Origin: Sitta carolinensis
Taxonomy: Eukaryota > Chordata > Aves > Passeriformes > Sittidae
Assembly (NCBI GenBank): GCA_032173965.1
Contig: CM063283.1
Span: 110,679,108-110,743,107, forward strand
Length of the DNA stretch: 64,000 nt
Direction of reading: 5' to 3'
The stretch's first letter is position 1, and each line of letters starts with the position of its first letter. Of the stretch, positions 1-12,900 are shown one piece after another. The translations under genes and the position numbers were made by a program. The notes below the pieces were generated by a model. That model was not told the DNA's origin, did not search any database, and was given only the letters and a program-made list of their open reading frames with translations.

Positions 1-1285
1 TTTGCCAAATCACCAACTGCTCTGGGAGGTAATGACATTTATCATAGGACAATGCTCCAAAAACTCCTTTATGATGCAGACCCTTGTGCTTTTTAGAGAC
101 CCTGAAGTTCAACCAAAAAAATGAATCTGGACAGCTGTGCTTTAGCCCTGGTCTCCCAGCCATAAGAAACAAAGACTCAGTATGTTTAGCAAGATGAAAA
201 GATCCTGTTCTGGTTTGGAACCCTGTGAACAGCTTTGCCTTTTGACTGAATGGGATTTTATCAGTAACTCAGCTCTCCTGAAAGGTATTTATGAATTTGA
301 ATTCAGAACAAACACTAAAATTCCTCATGCTGTTACAGCAGACAAACTGTAAGGAAAAAAATCTTTACTTTCCCCATTTGTCTGTTCACCTGTCTGTGCA
401 CAGGTTCAGCTGTGAATGAGCTTGGTCAGGTCCATACAATGGGAACAAGCCATTTCCCTTCCATCTCTTGGCTTGTCCTTGTATATGTTGCTATTAAGCA
501 CTTCTAAGACCTCCCTGTTTTTTTTTAATTAAATAAACAAATACATCCCAAATTTTGACCTAACCTAGATGTATTTGAAACTTCTTTCCCATGCAAAATT
601 TCAGGCTTACATCACGAAGCTTACCTGATTTTAAAATGGATAAGGTAGCAATATTTAGGGTTTTCTTTTTAAACAATGGTTATCTACCATCCTATTGCCT
701 CTCTCTACAATCAAGCGTACAAGCCGTACTGCAGGAAGGATACAACTTGTAATGGCCAACCAGAAAAATACACAAACACTAGAAAGCCTACAGTTTCATC
801 AGAAATTAAATCATTTGCTATTACACAGAACTTCATTGTTTTTCTGGCATAGATGTTGTTGAATTACTACACACGCCTCAAGGACAATCATTTAAGATGT
901 GTAAACAGATAACAGGTCCACCTAGTCAGTACAAAGCACCACACAAACTTTAAGTACATAGAAAGTTTGCTCATAAATATTTCTTTGTTTAACAATTCAG
1001 CACTAAAAAAATATTACTTAAAAAGGCATCTTTTATTAAGTTATTCAGTTTGTCCAGGGCTGGTGGGGTTGTACTATCCCTACTATATTACAGCCACCTG
1101 ACTCTCTTCCCAAACCATTTTACTTCTCTGGAAGAAAAGGCTATGTGTGGCTGGGACCCAAAGCTTCAGCACAATCTATAAAAATATAATTCTTGAAGAC
1201 CTTCTGCTCACATCCTGAAGGCCTACTCAGCCAGCCCCCAAATTCTTTTTCCCACCCCTACCACATTGCAAATAAAGCTTTGACA

Positions 1286-1305
1286 TACACACACACACAC
1301 ACACA
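1286..1305. repeat. (AC)n dinucleotide repeat
   Basis: About ten uninterrupted AC units, followed by AGAG. Confidence 0.9.
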
Positions 1306-4300
1306 GAGTACATAAATTACACTCTTCTACACACAGATTTTTTTCTAAACAGCAATGCAACCACGAGGGCAATAGGTAAGTGTGATTTCAGTGGTAACAT
1401 ATGGCACAGCCTTCTCATATTGCTGGTTTTCTTTCTCTGAATAATGTGCTGCCTTATTCACTGCTCTGCACGTTGGGGATTTATTACCATTATTTGCACT
1501 GTGGAGGCACTGAGTCAGGAATGTGTGCACATTTAGGAGCATCCCACCTGCCTCAAGGTCCTCTGCTGCCAGAGCAGTAAAAGCACCAAACTGGTGGCAC
1601 TGGAGCTGTCACCTGGCACTGGTCTCCTGGTGAAGCAGATGGGAGTTTTCCTTGGCTGTTGAATGCCACACCACATTCCTCCCTTCTGGTGAGAACGAGC
1701 TGGGTCTCTCCTGAAACTGTGCCCTGCCAGCAGCAGCCCTTTGCTCAGGGCACACTCCTCCAGTGGCTGATTGAACCTTGGGGATTTACCTGAAATCTGC
1801 TCCTGCATGCATGCATAAACTCCCTGGTTTACTCATTTATTGACAATAATGCACTTTCAAGAGTTTTCATTTATTTGAAAAAGCTATTTTTGGGTTCTGA
1901 TCAAACATCTTGAAGCCTAGTTTCCATGGCTGACAAATGTCTTTAATGGAGGTGTTTTAGAAAGCTACAGAACTCTCAGCAGGCTCTCACTTACCAGGAA
2001 CATGAAGAACATGTGCTTTCAGGAGGAACAGCTCTCTGGTTATCTAATCCTGGGATTCTAAACAGGAGTGGAATCACTACAGTCAATAAGGCCAGTAAGG
2101 CAGCAAGGGGATGTAAAAGGGATTTGTTTCCCTTGTGAAGAAATATTTTAGTACCAGTGTGACCAAAATTTGTAACAGGTCTAAGCTTTTAAAAGCATTC
2201 TTCAACTGGACAAGAACCTTTATTTGGGAGAGGTGGTTTTCTTCAGTATAAATATAAACCAAACCTCTCCAGGACACAAGTGTAATGACACAGCACTTGC
2301 TGCTCTCCTTAACCTGGATCCCTGCTCTCCTCCTCCTGCAAACCACCACCCTGGCAGGACACTGCTGAGAGCTGGCAGAAAACTCTTGTTCCCACACCAG
2401 GAACATTTGTTTCCCATTCTACAGCTTTGTGTGCTCTACCCTACACAGTGAAGGCAAAAGTTCAGTGGAGTGCAGTTAAATGCTGCACAAGCAAGAGATC
2501 ATCAAATGAGTTCTGGTTCTTACTCCAAGCCTCTCTTCCCACCTTGCTTGCAGGAATAAAGAGCACAACACAGTGAGGTCCTACACATACAAGTGAGAGG
2601 AATGCAAGGGAGTGGTGCAGAATGCCAGCAATTTTCTTCCCATGAAACGTCTTAAAAAATAAAAATTAAGACAACAAGGATGTTACTCACTTCTACATCC
2701 ATATCTTACAGTAAGAAGATTACAGGGCACAAATGTGCTCTCTTCCATTAACTAACCTTTCTCTATCCTAGGACATAACTAAGGAAACATTTAATTACAT
2801 CCACTTTATTCAGCAAGACTATCAAACCATTCTTGTGCTGTTTAATTCTGAAATGATTAACATATTTAAAAATAGGATCTAACAATTTATGTGTGCACAG
2901 TATAATAAACATAGATGCTTTTATTACAATCTTCCTTGCCACATATTTTAAAATAAAATTAATCAATACAATCACCATAACAGTCTCAGACAACAAATTA
3001 ACACCATCCAATCAAGACACAGTTAAGATACTCAAAAGGCAGTATGAGTAGCTGGAAACCTTGGTCCTCTTTTGTGTAACACATGGATTATAGATTTCTC
3101 CCCACTTGAGATAAAAATCAGCACACAAATATTAACAATTCATACTGCACCTTTCAGAAGTGATTCTATTGAGTGTGAACAGCACTGATTTTAGCACAAT
3201 GTCTTTATGCACGTCTCAATTCTCAGCATGTAGAGACTAATCCAGGCCCAGAGGAGAACCGTTTGTAAACAACTTTTGGTCTCTCCTGCACAGGTGGCTC
3301 CAAAAATGAGTGGGTGGACTTGAGCAGTGGCCACAGGCACTGCAAATCCCTCCAGGGAAAGGGGATCTGACACAAATTAATTCCAGTATGGAGAAAGAAT
3401 GGACACAAACACAAAGCATTCACCTCTCCCATGCCTCCATGTGCTGCAGCATGGGAAGCCTCGGTGCCTCTGACCTCACACCCGTGGCAGTGAAGCCACC
3501 AGTCCCCAACTGGTGAGTACTGGACTGCTGGGTTACACCTTTTGTGCTGTCAGGATGGCCAGGGAAGATTATCCATTATTACAGACTCCACTCTCTGAGC
3601 TAAAGTGCTTGTTCTCCTGTCATCAATTAGGATCTAAGCTAGTTTAGATTAACCTTTTAACTAAAGGTTTGCAAGTGAATCAGACAACGCTGGTCAGTCT
3701 CCTCCAAGCCCCTAAATAAGTAGTGGGCACTGTCTGACATTGACACTTTCCAGCTGCATGAGACAGACAGCAGGAACTCAGAAAAAGATAGAGGTATTAC
3801 ATGTGAGAGGAGGGAATGAAATATCAGACAGGACCATGCTGAGTCTTTGAATTTTGTTCTGCATGTGAGCTTTGTATAACTCTAAACAAATAAAAATGTG
3901 TACCTTGACATTCAAAAATACCTGTTAGCCTGCTGTGGCTACAAAACATTAGCTACAGAATATATTTACAGATAATTTCTGATGTTTGTTCCTGGCAAGA
4001 GATGTTAAGCCCAATTCTTCACTGAAGACATAAACCTGACCTAATTTAGATCAGGTCAGTGGGACTTTAAAACAGGTATCACACAAGCAACCTTCAGGGA
4101 CTCAAGCAGATGAAGCCAGCAGCCCATTGCTACAGGATCCAGCTACTGTGAAATAGGAACTTTTGCAAATTGAGTACATTATTATGATTTTTTTGTTTGT
4201 TTGTTTTTTGTTTTTTTTTTTAATATGGGTATGTTACAGATTCTAAGGAAGGTGTGAATTACTGAACGGATCCATTCTCTGAAGAATGGGAAAAGATTAC

Positions 4301-4933
4301 ACCTGACAGGAATAAACTGCTGCAACAAACATAACACTTTGCCTTTTATGGCAAGATCATGGCTCATCATGGTTTACAATTAAAACCTTGTTTGCAAGGT
4401 AGCTCCAAGCTTCTTTATTTCAGAGAAAACAGCCCTTGCCTTTCTCTCAACCCTCTTGTGAAATCTGTTTATTCTAATGGCAAAGTAAAATTGTGCTGTC
4501 TCACTAAAAGGGCATTTACCATTGTCTGTAGAGGCAGGGAAGTTCAGGATGTCTATCCCTTCTTCCTAAAAGGATGGCAGGGATTATACACTTTCATATG
4601 AAATAGTCTAATTTGAAAAGATTATAAACACATAGTTATGTTTGGAATATGGCATGCAGCATTTGGTTAATCAATGTTAGAAACAGTTAAAATCCTTTTC
4701 GTGTTCAACTGTTGAAACATATCACCAGTTACACTATTTAAATATCTTTGCTGAAAGCAAGTATCTCAAAAGAGGTAATTGTCTTCTTGGAACAGCTGTC
4801 CAAACAGCAGCTTATCTAAAAAGGGGGGGAAATACTAGTATGAGTATTTTGCAGCCCATCTGGAAGTTTGTGTTGCAGGGAGAACAAAATTTAAAAATCC
4901 AGCGCTGCAAAGAAAGGCAGTTCAAAGTGCTCA

Positions 4934-5250
4934 GAGAATCATGGAATGGCTGAGGTTGGAAGGGACCTCTGGAGATCCCCTGGTCCAACCTCTGAGCAAG
5001 CAGGGCCAAGTGCAGCAGGTTGCTCAGAGCCGTGTTCAGTCAGCATCTGAGTATCTCCAAGAATGGAGACTCCACAACCCCTCTGGGCAGCCTGTGCCAG
5101 TGTTTGATCAACTTCACAGTGAGTCATAATTTTCTAAAATTTAAATGGATTTTCCTTTATTTCAATTTGTGCTACTGTCTATTTATTCCTTGGGCACCAC
5201 TGTGAAGAGCCTGGTTCCCTCTTCACTGCTTCCCATCAGACACTTGTACA
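4934..5250 (-). mobile_element. CR1 LINE 3' fragment
   Basis: Read on the plus strand, it begins with the reverse complement of the avian CR1 3' end (an AATCATGGAATGG-like start, then GGTTGGAAGGGACCTCTGGA). It continues through the typical 'tccaacc', 'agcaggttgctcagagccgtg' and 'gagactccacaacc' blocks. It is 5'-truncated, as most CR1 copies are. The right boundary is approximate. Confidence 0.9.
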
Positions 5251-5772
5251 CAGTGTCAAGGCAGCTCACATCTTTTTACAGGTTGGGTACCAGCCATGAG
5301 CTCATATCTCTGTTACTGACTGCTCATTTTAGCAACTGTTCCCAACACCAAAATTATTATTGCTAGAAAGTTATTTCATGACAGTGGTTACTAAAAACTG
5401 GCAGTAGAGTCACATTTCATAGATAAATTCCTGCTGAATTTTTTTTTAAATTCTCAAGTAAAATGATTTTTTTTTCACTTTCGATGCCAAATGCAGGAGA
5501 GGAAATCAATCAGAAATGCAATTTGCATCTCCTTATGCAGTCAGAGACAAGTAAAGCTCATCAACTCGATCTGGATTTAACATCACACGACTTTATCTTG
5601 GGACAAGCAAGAACATGGAATCATGTTCTTTCATACAGAAATCCTACAGGAGTGTGAGTGGCCAATAACCGTCAGCAGACCTGTTCTGCTGCTTTAGCAT
5701 GTGGCTGTGATCCATAGGACACTGAAATGATTAAAAATCCTATTTTAAATCCTTATCAAGCAGAATTGTGCA

Positions 5773-5803
5773 CTAATAATAATAGTAATAATAATAATAA
5801 TAA
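5773..5803. repeat. (AAT)n trinucleotide repeat, interrupted
   Basis: About ten TAA/AAT units with one TAG interruption near 5784, downstream of PDXK. Confidence 0.85.
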
Positions 5804-6833
5804 CAATGTATTTCTGTAATCTAATTGGTGTTGCTTGCAGGGACATTATGAACAAATGAATTTCTCTATTTCACTGCATTTGGTAAACACATGTAACTGA
5901 CCAGAACTTACTAAACCAAAAGGACTGCTTTCCCCCACATTGCTTCCCTGCTAAGGCTGCCAGCAGTGCTCACTAATGTTAAGTGAAGTGCCCATGTAGT
6001 TTGTAAGTACACCCACCCACGATGAACAAACCAAGGTAGCCAGCTTTCAGGGTAAGAGCTGCTTTCTCTTTTGCCCTTAGTTAAAAGAGAATCAAACCTG
6101 GCCTCAGAGGCCACACTTCTAACCAGTGCTACTGAACAAAGGCATGATCTTGTTAATGAAGATGTTTCTGGAACAGCTTTTGGAGGAAAATCATGTGGGC
6201 ACCCATGGACATGAGAAATAAGCAGCCAGAACCTGTGACAACCGAAACTGTGCAGCTGTTCATGGACAAGAAACAGGAGCAGAGATCAGCAACGTGAATG
6301 ACACCTCAAGGTCACTTCAGAGTACTGAACACGCCAAACATCTTCAAAGTACTCCTACACACAACCACAACTGTGTGTAGATTTAACCCTGCTTAGTTTC
6401 ATAGCAGCTGAGATACTGAATACCAGAGTAGGTAACCAGATACCTCCAGAAAAAGGGAGCATGGAGCCAGCTCCATTGGCACTAGATGCCATCTTGAAAT
6501 ACATTTTCCAGTCAGTCAAGCATTCCATTAGCAAATTCACATCTACAGTCTTTGGCAAGGCAGGAACATTGCTCTCTTGCCCTGGGTAATCACACAGATT
6601 AAGTGAATCTGACAGACATTGAGATACCTGGGAATATGCTTCAATGCACACTAACTGTTCTGTTTTTAAAACTGAGCAAGGCCAGCACATATGTTTGAGA
6701 GTGGATATCTGCCTATGCTGGGCACTATTTCATGAAAGTCAGGTTTCTGTCACAGATCTAAGGCAAATATTACAATTTACAGGAAAGAAATGAGGACATC
6801 GATACATTGTGCGTTATTGGAGACGTGGAGCCT

Positions 6834-6946
6834 TTATAACACGGTGGCTTTCACTATGATCTCTGGGTTTTCTATGTCCTTTTTGCTTTGGACCATTCTC
6901 AGTTCCAGCTGGGCTGAGTTTGGTTTGTTTCCTTCTCCAGCTTGCA
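6834..6946 (-). CDS. PDXK: PDXK terminal coding exon 11
   Basis: 113 nt including the TAA stop at 6836-6834. Encodes [20 protein letters not shown], then [17 protein letters not shown], the conserved C-terminus. The acceptor AG is at 6948-6947 after a T-rich tract. The reading frame joins exon 10 exactly. Confidence 0.97.
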
Positions 6947-9900
6947 CTAAAAAGATGACATCAGAATGTCATTAAAAACAGCAGTTATAAAAGAAACAAG
7001 TTACATTGTTCTGTTACCCCATGATTTTCTCTACCTTCCTCCCTTCCCCATTCTCCCTTATTGCTCCCTGCTAAAAGCTTCCAAGGTGGAAAATCCAGGT
7101 CAGCACTGTGATTTCTTATCACCACTGTTCCACACCTCTCTCCAGGAAAGAAACAGCTCTGCTGTTAATTAGGAAGTCACACAGTCATGCTCAGAGAACC
7201 CACAGATTTCCTTTAGAACTGAAAGAAGGGAACTTCAAGGGGAGAGAAGCTGAAAAAAAATCACTCCTCACATGGGCCAACACAGCCAAGAAACTGTTAT
7301 TAGTTGATAAACCCCTCTCAGTGCTGAACACACTCAGAGGGACAGTGGGTGAGCTACAGTGAAGCAGGAGCTCTTTGGCACCCCAAACTCAGCATCTCCT
7401 CAAGCTGACCGGTTCTGCAGAGCTGAGTCAGGCACACTCAGCACGACTGTCACCCACCACAAGCTAAACAGTGACACCTGCAGTCGGCTCTCCTAAAAAT
7501 GGGCTTGGAGGACACGGCAGGGACATGCAGACAAAACTTCTCATTCTGTAAATTCTCTGCCTGCTTCTGCAGCGAGGGGATGCCTTTAATCAGGGAACTC
7601 AGAAAGAATATTGAATATTTCTTCTGATGCCAGGCCAGACAGAGCACGGGAATGAGGTCTGGATGAATTTACCTTTTGCACTCTTAATGGTCCTTTGCAG
7701 AACATGCTGCATGGCTGACACAGTCTTTTCACACGCCACCTGCATCAACACAACATATTCAGGGTTTAGTAAAACTTCAGCTACCTACTTTAATATTACT
7801 TAATATTAATTAAAACACTGCTATTAAGAGGAAAACATGACTGACAAAACAAACATGAAAACTATGCAATGCAGAGTTTGGGAAAAAATATTTTTGACTT
7901 AATTCTCCCCAAACAGGTTTTAAAAATCATAACTGTATCAAGGACTCTATGTCCTTAAGGGACAGAAACAGAAAAATGGACTTGAGAAATTATTTTCAGG
8001 CTTATTATGAAGTGAGGATAACAAATGTAATTATAAACATGCATTCAGTCTGTCTCTCTAGAAAGAACAACACCTTATCTGGCAAAAGTACAAAATCAAT
8101 CTAACTGAAATATGACTGTTTAATGTCCCTTTTGATGAAAGGGAAATTCTGTGATGTTTTCTCTGAGGTAAGGAAAAAGCAAGCCAAAACAGAAGACAGT
8201 GTTTAAATAATGTCACAGATTAGAAGTTTTCTTAAAAACTCAAGAGAAACAAGGTCCAAACTTGCAGAGAGTTGAGTAACTTCTCTCCCACCTTCAAATT
8301 GTTTGGGTGCTTGTGTGTCCATGCCAGAAGCATAGCAGCAAACAAGTCTCCTGTTCCAACAAAGACAGCATCCACTTTAGGAGACTCCACTCGAATTCTT
8401 TGTGTTATCCTGGTACCATCTGCTTTAGCTACAACACAGATGCACAGTTAAGTGACAGACCCAGCAACTAATACAATAGCAATCACTAGAATTTAAAAAA
8501 AAATCTTTGTAAAAGTCATTGTCAGATTTTAATTCCTTTGCTGTTTGGAGCATGAAGGAGTATTGTAAACTTTGTGCCAGCTCTTTTAAAAGGCACAGCC
8601 TTCCAAAACTTGGCCAGCTTGGGATAGCATTTACAACTTCTATGCTGTACACACTTCATTTAAGAGGGAGGAGGGAGCTACCACCTTCATTTTTCATCCC
8701 TCATAACTGTGCCCTTCTCAGGTGGAAACATTGTGTGACATTGAGAGAATCCTGGTGACAGTACAGAAGGGGACATAGAGAAGCAGCAGAAGGGTATTTC
8801 ATAACCTACCAAGGGAAGAACAATCTGCTAACAGGACAGTGTGACTTTTCAGAGAAGCATTCAAACATCCTGTTTTATATCCTTACTACCAGGGTCACTA
8901 CCAGGGGCTGTAAGAGTCCCAATAAACCTTGCCTAGGACATCCTCCTCTGCCCAGGAGCTGCATGGAAGCTCAGGCCTGGGCACGAGCATCCCTGCCTGA
9001 GATCTGGGCCAGATATTCCTGTGTACAGCCCTGCTGTCCTAATGTGCTTCCTGAATTCTCCAGATTGATCTCAGACCTGCCTAACTCTGGACTGTCCCTG
9101 GGAGCTGTCTGCCACCACCCCCGTGTCCTGCTGGCCTTCCTCAGGCCCGGTGTGTCTGTGCCCAGTGGGTGGGGACAGAGTCCTGTCCGAGCACTGATCA
9201 CACTCAGCTCCTGTCTCCCCTCAGGAGCAGCCCCAGGGATTACTTGTCCTGGTACTACTGCAGGACAAGGTGCTCACTTAGGAATCTGTGCTCCTCCCAT
9301 GCACTACAGATGGGCCTGATGAAACCACCTCTTCAAGGGGTTTCTGCCAGGTTAGAAGAGAGCACAGGCAAGGAAGGAGCTCTTCACTTACTTTTTCTGT
9401 GGCTGCCCAGAGCAATCAGGTAGTCGTTTCCTAGAGGTGCCTGTAGATCTGAGCTTGTGATCACCACAGTCTCTGGTCCCATGGCATGGAGCATATCCAT
9501 TACCTTGCAGTGTGCAAAAAGGCAGGAATCAGTGACTGCAACATGAGTTGATTAAACTTGCATTCACAGTACTGAGGATTTTTAACAAACACCTTATTTT
9601 GGCATCTTTTGTAAAGACAAAAACCAGTCCCTATTCAAATAAGCCACTTGAATTAGGGGCATTACTTTGAAATAGGGGAATCAAAACATCCACATTTAAA
9701 TGTACACACTTGTTAAAATATACAAGCATTTCTGTTTCTGTTATCTTTGGATGCTCCTCTGGAAAGAATACTCTGCTTTAGCTGTGATTGGAATTTTTGC
9801 CTGTATCATGTTTTTCAGAACATATTCTGCAAATAAGAGAATAAATATATAGACATGCACCTGAGCTGGCATCCTGAAGTATTTACTAGAAAGCCAACAA

Positions 9901-12900
9901 CTCCAAGTCATGAAATCTTATTTAGCTACTACTTGTAGAGGTAGCAAAAACTAAAAACCTAAATCAGTGTCTACTTCAATCTTCTTTTCTCATTCTGTTT
10001 CAACCCCCAAACTACAGCTGTAAATTATATACCTTTGCAGATGTATTTCCACTCTGTGTTCCTCATTTAAACTCATTAATACTCTACTTCTGACATCACA
10101 ATTAGTTGTTACAGACAGAAATGATTTTGATTTCACAGAAAAAAGAATTACTTCAATAATGAGTTTAGTATAAAACATGGATAAAATATTAATTCTCCCA
10201 GAAGAGTTTAACTAAAAACCCTCTCAGCCCAGCTATGACTCATGAGCAGCTGAACGATAAGGATTTATTTCTGCTATTTTTTAATACTTTTTTGCTTTTC
10301 TTGTCTAAGCATCCAAGTTTCTTCAGCTGCCAGACCTCTTTGCACAGACATCAGCTGGGTTTTGAAGAAGCAGTAAATCCACCAGCATACACTGACACAA
10401 TCAGTCTGTGCAGTAAGATTAAATTGAATTTCATTTCTCAGTCACAATTCATCAGGATCCTAATCTCCACTATTTCTAGTTGTAGGACTTAGTCTTTTCT
10501 ATGTTAATATTACATCATACTTAATTTTATGTTAGAAGACACTACTGTCATCACAGGTCTTGTTAAGAGAGGGAAAGCAAGAATGAAATCATGGAAATCA
10601 ATGCCAGAATTCCCACCACATTTACAGGGGACAAATTCCAGCATGGATTATTACTCAGAGCCATATATGACATGCAGACAGATTAATATCCTGCAACAAC
10701 TTCTTTAAAAATGTTCCCATTCCTAAGTATAATTCTGTCTCTTTGGGAGTGAGTTTTTTAAAGCCCATCACAAATCATAGCTATGGCATGAATCAGTCAG
10801 AAGATTAATAGGCAAAACTGTTTAGCACATGCAACTCATGTTTGCAGCTGAAATATGCAAATTTTAAAATAAAGGCTGCTCATCTAACTATGCTCTTCTC
10901 AAGACTGGTTCCACTGGTGAGACTGAGAACAGAACTGAGCTGCAGATTGCAGTCACTGGCACGAAGCACAGCTCCTCACCCAGTACAGTGGGGTAATGGA
11001 AAACTGGGGGCAGTGGAAATTCAGAGAGATGAGATCTCTGTAGCTGCTTCCTGCTGGGAGGTGATGGTGACCAACCTCTGTTGTTTGACGTTGCTACAGC
11101 ACAAAACAACAAACATTTGGGCTGACAGACCCCCAGCTACTCTCCAGGTGCCACTGCAGCTGCTGCTTGTTCAAAGATTTTGTGTTCTTTTGAAGTTCAA
11201 AACCAAACTGGAGGGAATAACATCAGTCCATTATGAAAGGACTTGACTAGCCAACAAAACAAAGAGCTCAGCCCTTCTCAAGACATCAATAAAACCATAT
11301 TTCTATTTTGTCCTTTACCACCAAGGCCTACAGATTTTATTTTCTTTACTTTGTGTGAAAGGGCAAATCTTTACACCTCGATGCAATATATTTGCAGGCT
11401 ATCTATCAGCTCTATATGGCAATGACAGCAGCTGTCAATGCTGTGGATTTATCTGGGAGGATGAGGAAAAGCTGTCCTCACACTCAGCATTGCTGAATGT
11501 GGACAGCAGAGCCCCAAACAGGTTCCTAACACCTCTGGGGTTTTCAGCCCAACCAAATAATAGCCACAAAACTGTCAGTGTCTGGGTATTTGCCACGTGT
11601 GCTGCTGCTGCTCCTCCTTCACTGCAGAAAGCAAGTTCAGAGATGTTCTCATCACCACTGTAATCCCTTTATCTGGAGCTCTTTCAGGAAGTTTCTTTGG
11701 AACTCTGACACTAAACCAGGAAATCTCTTGTGCCTGAAGTGTACAAGCTTTAATGATAAACACATGGAAAAGACAGAGGCCAAAGTGACTCCAAGGTTGA
11801 AGTCAAACTGCAAACTGCAGCACTGCAGGCAGGAATGCAGAAATGTCACACATCCCCACCCTTTGCCTACTTACCTCCAGTGCATCTTTTTCAGTGTAAA
11901 TCTTCCTGCCCGTGAGTAACCTGAGGATAAAACAGACATCTTAAGAGAGCAAGAGTTCTCCAGACAGTGACTGTTTGTTTGCCCTTTCAAAGGAGGAAAG
12001 CTGGGACTGCACCAACCAGGCCAAAGCCATCTGTAGCTCCACGGTCTGCTGGACCAGACCTCTGTGTTTAAAGGCTACGTGCACAGACACACAGTGCTGC
12101 TGAAATACACTCACACCAGCCCTGCCCTGCCTCCTCCAGAGATCCCTGCATCACAAAAATTCCCTCACAAGTGTTTTTTCTCCCTCTCCCATGGAGCTGC
12201 TCCCTCCCCTTAAGGGGACAGCCTGTGCTGCACCACCACAGACTATCTCCTGACCAAAGAGTCACAACTATGTAGACAGGACAGGCAGGAGGTATTTAAA
12301 TTCTTAGCTCCTATGAGATGTTGCTATGGTGGTATTTCTGAATCTAATTTTGGGGGTGGGGGGTTTGAACTAAACTATTCCAGTTCTGATATTCTGACAC
12401 ATAATAAAAATCTTCATAGTAATGGGGAAGGATGGGGAAGGTTCTTTCTTAACCTGTCCTAAAAAGAGGCCTCTGGTGATAACAAGAAATAATCATGAAA
12501 ATGAGACACCGGAGAAAACAAGAAGAATCTTTTCCTCACATAACTCCTGGATTTTTTATTGGTTTCTACATGCAGAAGTTGAGGTTATCTGAAAAATACC
12601 ACTTGAAACTAACAGCTAAATCCCAAAACCCAACACATACATACATATGGCACCATATTGAGACGAAATTAAGGGGCATCAGTCTTCCCTGCTTTTTTCC
12701 ACAAGTTTATTTGGTTAGAAAAGGAAATAAGCACTTACTCAGCTTCAAACTGGTTAGGAGTGATTATATCTGCAACAGGTACAACTTTGTCCCTGTAGAC
12801 TGGCAGGAGATCCTTGGGCACATACTGGGGAGAAAAAACAGTGTCAGAAATTGTCAGCAGTGTCTGAGATGTGGGACTGCATTTCTCCTTCCCTCAACCA

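Larger units (their letters stand above)
1..6833 (-). other. PDXK 3' UTR and downstream DNA, end undefined
   Basis: No convincing coding exon was seen on either strand. The PDXK 3' UTR begins at 6833. AATAAA motifs on the minus strand occur, for example, at about 5187-5182, 5162-5157, 2224-2218 and 1037-1032, but none has a decisive context, so the transcript end is unknown. The stretch also holds one CR1 fragment, an (AC)n run and an (AAT)n run. Confidence 0.5.

Noticed and set aside
1..6833. A CSTB-like neighbour, which lies downstream of PDXK in mammals
   Set aside because: No cystatin QVVAG-type motif or matching exons were seen on the plus strand.
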